From Bacteroidota bacterium (GTDB taxonomy: Bacteria > Bacteroidota > Bacteroidia > Sphingobacteriales > Sphingobacteriaceae): 64,000 bases of DNA. Each line of letters starts with the position of its first letter. The first letter of the stretch is position 1. The DNA lies in contig JAMFRP010000038.1 of NCBI GenBank assembly GCA_026224775.1, positions 186,001-250,000 on the forward strand, written 5' to 3'. Below the pieces are notes generated by a model, which saw only the letters and a program-made list of their open reading frames with translations, was not told where the DNA came from and did no database searches. Shown piece by piece: positions 61,023 through 64,000 of this stretch. The position numbers and the translations under genes were made by a program.

Positions 61023-63557
61023 CTACGCACCCGCCATTTGAGGGTCACTATAGCTCGGTTTCCCGGTTTCTACTTTGCCTGCGTATCTTTTTTCAAACGT
61101 GTGATTTCCGCTTATTTTAACGCTGAAATCATACCACCCATGACTATTAACAAGATTTAGTATTTCGACATGTTTATCGCCGGGGTTTACTGACCTTTTA
61201 TAATTATTAGCATTGTAAGCATGATCAGTCACTTCAATAACATGCAAGCTTTTGGTTAAATTATGGAGCTTTAGTTCCACATTACCGGTAAGTTTTTTTC
61301 TATCCGCAATACTTCGGTGGTATTCGAGAGCAATATCAATATCCGGATCAGCCGAATTACCTTTGAATTCCCTGAAAAATCCATTCGGTCCATAAACTTG
61401 TAAACGATAGTTATTCTCTTTAAACTCATCGAGCTGCCATATATCGGCTAAAGAATCCCCTGCAACCACAGCATAATTCCGGATATCTCTTTCGTTTATT
61501 GCGTGCCCATCCTTTTTTTCATCAGAAGAGTTTCCCGAAGCATAAACAATAAACGGTGAACCAATTGCCGCCTTACCAAATATTTCGTTACTGGCTGCAA
61601 ATGATAACGCAAATGATTTTTTATCTGCACTTATTTTTCCATCCACATATAATTGGTAATGCAAAGCACACGATGGTTTAATCCCTTTTTCCTGTTGTGG
61701 CATACAAGGCGACTTGCGCGGAAATTGGTTTACCTGTGCTATTTCCTCGGCAGTAAGCAATTTATAATTATCCGGAAGCTTTTTAAATTGCGCATTGTAA
61801 ATGCTTTCCAGCACTTCATTTTTACGTAGAAATTCAGGGGTCGGATTTTTTTCTCCTTTATAGGGTCTAAAGGCAGATGTCAAATTACCGGTTATAGCCC
61901 TTCTCCAATCGCTGATATTAGATTCTGTTATTGTTTTCCCGGTTTTCTTTTTTAAAAAATCTTCCAAAAATTGCAAAGTTGAGGTATGGTCAAATACTTC
62001 GGAATTTACCCAACCTCCTTTGCTCCATGGTGAAGCTATTACCATCGGTACACGGTAACCCAGCCCGATAGGGCCTGGTGCATGGTCATATGCCTGGTCG
62101 TTTTTGGGCACATATTCGATCTCTGTATCAATGCCTTTTGATATTTTGCCTGAATGTTCCTTACTGGGGTCAGGAGGGACAAAAGGAGGTACATGGTCAA
62201 AATAGCCATCATTTTCATCATAGGTTAAAATGAAAATTGTCTTTTTCCACACTTCCGGATCTTGCGTTAGAATATCCATCGCCTCAGATACATACCAGGC
62301 ACCATACCACGGTGCGCCCGGATGATCAGAAAACTTTTCCGGAGCTACCAGCCAGGATACCGTTGGCAACTTTCCTGTTTTTACATCTTCGCGAAACTGG
62401 TGAAATATGTCGCCTTTAGGCACGTCCATAGTTCTCGGTGTTCCGTTATCGTCATAACTCAAAGAGGTTAATTTGCGATATTCAGGATCATCAACATTAG
62501 TAACAAATGCTCTTTTATGAAGTTCTTTTTCTTTTTCAGTTAATAAATCGAACTTTTCGGCAGTAAAATTCTCTTTGTCCTGCTTCACTAAAGAAAGTGC
62601 AGCTTTTTTTAGATCCAACTTCCTTTGTAATTTATCATCCGAATTATGCTGAAGTTCCTTTTCCAAAGCCGCTATTTCGTCGATTAAACTTGATTCAAGC
62701 GAACTCAAATGGCTGATATTGGTTTTATGCAAACGCACATTGTAATTGGCTAAATAGGATAAAGGGTTATCAGAAAAATTGCCGATCCATTCATCTTCTT
62801 CGTCATTCAGGCCTACATAAAAATTGACGTCGTTACTTAATTCATTTTGATATACTTTCCAGTCTACCCCCATATCCTGCAATCGTTCGGCAAATGAAGA
62901 CATCTTCAAATCCATAAACTCAGATTCTCCGTTTTCGAGTAATGCCCTGTATCCATCTCCTTGTTTTTCCCGAACTGTACCTGTCCAAAAATAAAGCCGA
63001 TTAGGGTTAGTTCCTGTTAAGGAAGAGCAGAAATGCTGATCACACACCGTAAAAGCATCGGCAAGTGCATAATAAAAGGGAATGTCTTCCCGGTTGTAAT
63101 AACCCATGGTCAGCGGTAAATTTTCAAATTCTTTATAACCTGATCGTTTACTGTCTAACCATTTATCTAAATTACCATCATTCCGGGCATTAACCTGGCT
63201 ATGTCTTGAATGTGGCAGCGAGCTCATCCAGGTAGCCTTCGTATCTTTAATATCTAAGCGGAACGGCGCATAGGTTTCGCCGGCTGCATTAGTTTGCAGC
63301 CACACTTTATTTTCGTTTGGCAGGTCGATTGCCCTTGGGTCATTAAATCCTCTTACACCTTTAAGGGTGCCAAAGCAATGGTCAAATGAACGATTTTCCT
63401 GCATCAGGATAACGATATGCTCTGCATCCATATATGTACTCCCGAAATCAGGATTAATAGCCATTGCCCTTTGAATAGACGCAGGTAAAAAATTAGATAG
63501 CCCTGCTGCGCTGGTTAATAACGCAGCCTTCTTTAAAAAGTCTCTTCTCGAATCCAT
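61023..63557 (-). CDS. Phosphocholine-specific phospholipase C, Tat-exported
   Basis: 844 residues. The Tat signal is SRRDFLKKAALLTSAAGLSNF at 3-23 (R-R-x-F-L-K). The catalytic domain starts at EHIVILMQENRSFDHCFGTLKG (metal-binding and nucleophile region), with DQHFCSSLTGTNPNRLYFW, FILTYDENDGYFDHVPP and GLGYRVPMVIASPWSKGGWV. Two C-terminal strand-rich domains of the PLC type cover about 640-840. It hydrolyses phosphocholine lipids outside the cytosol; this group in soil bacteria often serves phosphate supply. The neighbouring metallophosphoesterase may be functionally linked. Confidence 0.92.
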   Translation of the reverse strand: MDSRRDFLKKAALLTSAAGLSNFLPASIQRAMAINPDFGSTYMDAEHIVILMQENRSFDHCFGTLKGVRGFNDPRAIDLPNENKVWLQTNAAGETYAPFRLDIKDTKATWMSSLPHSRHSQVNARNDGNLDKWLDSKRSGYKEFENLPLTMGYYNREDIPFYYALADAFTVCDQHFCSSLTGTNPNRLYFWTGTVREKQGDGYRALLENGESEFMDLKMSSFAERLQDMGVDWKVYQNELSNDVNFYVGLNDEEDEWIGNFSDNPLSYLANYNVRLHKTNISHLSSLESSLIDEIAALEKELQHNSDDKLQRKLDLKKAALSLVKQDKENFTAEKFDLLTEKEKELHKRAFVTNVDDPEYRKLTSLSYDDNGTPRTMDVPKGDIFHQFREDVKTGKLPTVSWLVAPEKFSDHPGAPWYGAWYVSEAMDILTQDPEVWKKTIFILTYDENDGYFDHVPPFVPPDPSKEHSGKISKGIDTEIEYVPKNDQAYDHAPGPIGLGYRVPMVIASPWSKGGWVNSEVFDHTSTLQFLEDFLKKKTGKTITESNISDWRRAITGNLTSAFRPYKGEKNPTPEFLRKNEVLESIYNAQFKKLPDNYKLLTAEEIAQVNQFPRKSPCMPQQEKGIKPSCALHYQLYVDGKISADKKSFALSFAASNEIFGKAAIGSPFIVYASGNSSDEKKDGHAINERDIRNYAVVAGDSLADIWQLDEFKENNYRLQVYGPNGFFREFKGNSADPDIDIALEYHRSIADRKKLTGNVELKLHNLTKSLHVIEVTDHAYNANNYKRSVNPGDKHVEILNLVNSHGWYDFSVKISGNHTFEKRYAGKVETGKPSYSDPQMAGA

Positions 63558-63598
63558 AATATTAATTTAGTTTTAGAATTCAACCCTATTTAGATTGA

Positions 63599-64000
63599 TT
63601 AATCCCACTTGTAAAAGATAGTTTCGTACTGGCTGCTTCCATCTTCGTACAAATCAAGGATAGAATATGCTGGTGCAAATTCGTCAAGTGTTCCGTTCCA
63701 CCAATTACCCGATACCGCTCCGCCACAGTGGTATTTTACTCCAAGATAATCAACCGAATCCAGATAATGTATATGGCCGCTTAATGCCACTTTTACATTT
63801 TTATATTTGTAAAAAAGGTCTTTAATTCTTTTAGCATCAGCATGCTGATCATAACCAGGATATTTGATCTTATTAACAGGGCCACGCTGTACATAATAGA
63901 GAATTGCTGTTACGGTAATAATCGGAATATGCGAAAAGATGAGCACGGGTATATTCGGATCTGTATAGGCCAGTTCGTTTTCCAACCAATTAAATTGCTC
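63599..64000 (-). CDS. Calcineurin-like metallophosphoesterase, C-terminal part (5' end outside window)
   Basis: About 133 codons are visible, and the frame remains open to the window edge, so the TTG at 63983-63985 is not the start. The motifs VLIFSHIPIIT and VALSGHIHYLDSVDYLGVKYHCGG are the G-H-x-H metal-binding end of the calcineurin-type phosphoesterase fold. It is 41 bp upstream of the phospholipase C gene in the same direction, so the two could form an operon that uses phosphorylated substrates. The target is not known. Confidence 0.9.
   Translation of the reverse strand, partial: EQFNWLENELAYTDPNIPVLIFSHIPIITVTAILYYVQRGPVNKIKYPGYDQHADAKRIKDLFYKYKNVKVALSGHIHYLDSVDYLGVKYHCGGAVSGNWWNGTLDEFAPAYSILDLYEDGSSQYETIFYKWD

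Overview
The window looks like the chromosome of a Bacteroidota bacterium of the Sphingobacteriaceae, most like Mucilaginibacter or Pedobacter. This is inferred from protein style, weak ribosome binding sites, a TAnnTTTG-type -7 box before the tRNA, and the CCCCTCC-type and REP-type intergenic repeats. I could run no database search, so the genus is a guess. The window holds 54 protein genes or gene remnants and one tRNA-Glu gene. There are no rRNA genes and no CRISPR array.

Region 1 (1-7.8 kb): the end of metK, a GNAT enzyme, rarA, an AlkA-type glycosylase, an acyltransferase and a GAF histidine kinase. These are followed by a REP-associated tyrosine transposase (RAYT) bracketed by its own REP hairpins. 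Region 2 (7.8-12.7 kb) is a cyanophycin locus: cyanophycin synthetase diverges from cyanophycinase and an isoaspartyl-peptidase-type Ntn hydrolase. Region 3 (12.8-28 kb) is housekeeping and envelope genes (tail-specific protease, SDR, GHL10 glycosidase, uvrA, ECF sigma factor, endonuclease III), with many intergenic repeats between them. One palindromic repeat sits in frame inside uvrA.

Region 4 (28-39.8 kb): a MocR regulator, a GNAT and class V aminotransferase pair, an AraC/PhyH divergent pair, and a tight six-gene minus-strand operon. The operon encodes a DUF427 protein, an FAD thiol-disulfide reductase, an ABC ATPase, a permease fused to a solute-binding domain, EgtB and EgtD. I read it as an ergothioneine synthesis, import and possibly redox-recycling unit.

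Region 5 (40-58.8 kb) looks like an island next to tRNA-Glu: a serine recombinase, an orphan HsdM, a broken DUF4202 gene and a complete nitrate assimilation block. That block comprises a porin, a NarK transporter, nitrate reductase fused to an FAD oxidoreductase, a rubredoxin-tailed nitrite-reductase-like protein, a Crp/Fnr regulator with four N-terminal cysteines, NirB, NirD and the siroheme enzyme CobA. Sequences resembling the tRNA 3' end occur near both edges. Nitrate assimilation and cyanophycin storage together suggest an organism that takes up and banks nitrogen.

Region 6 (59-64 kb): two paralogous TetR regulators around a small membrane protein, a Tat-exported phospholipase C, and the end of a metallophosphoesterase that runs off the window.
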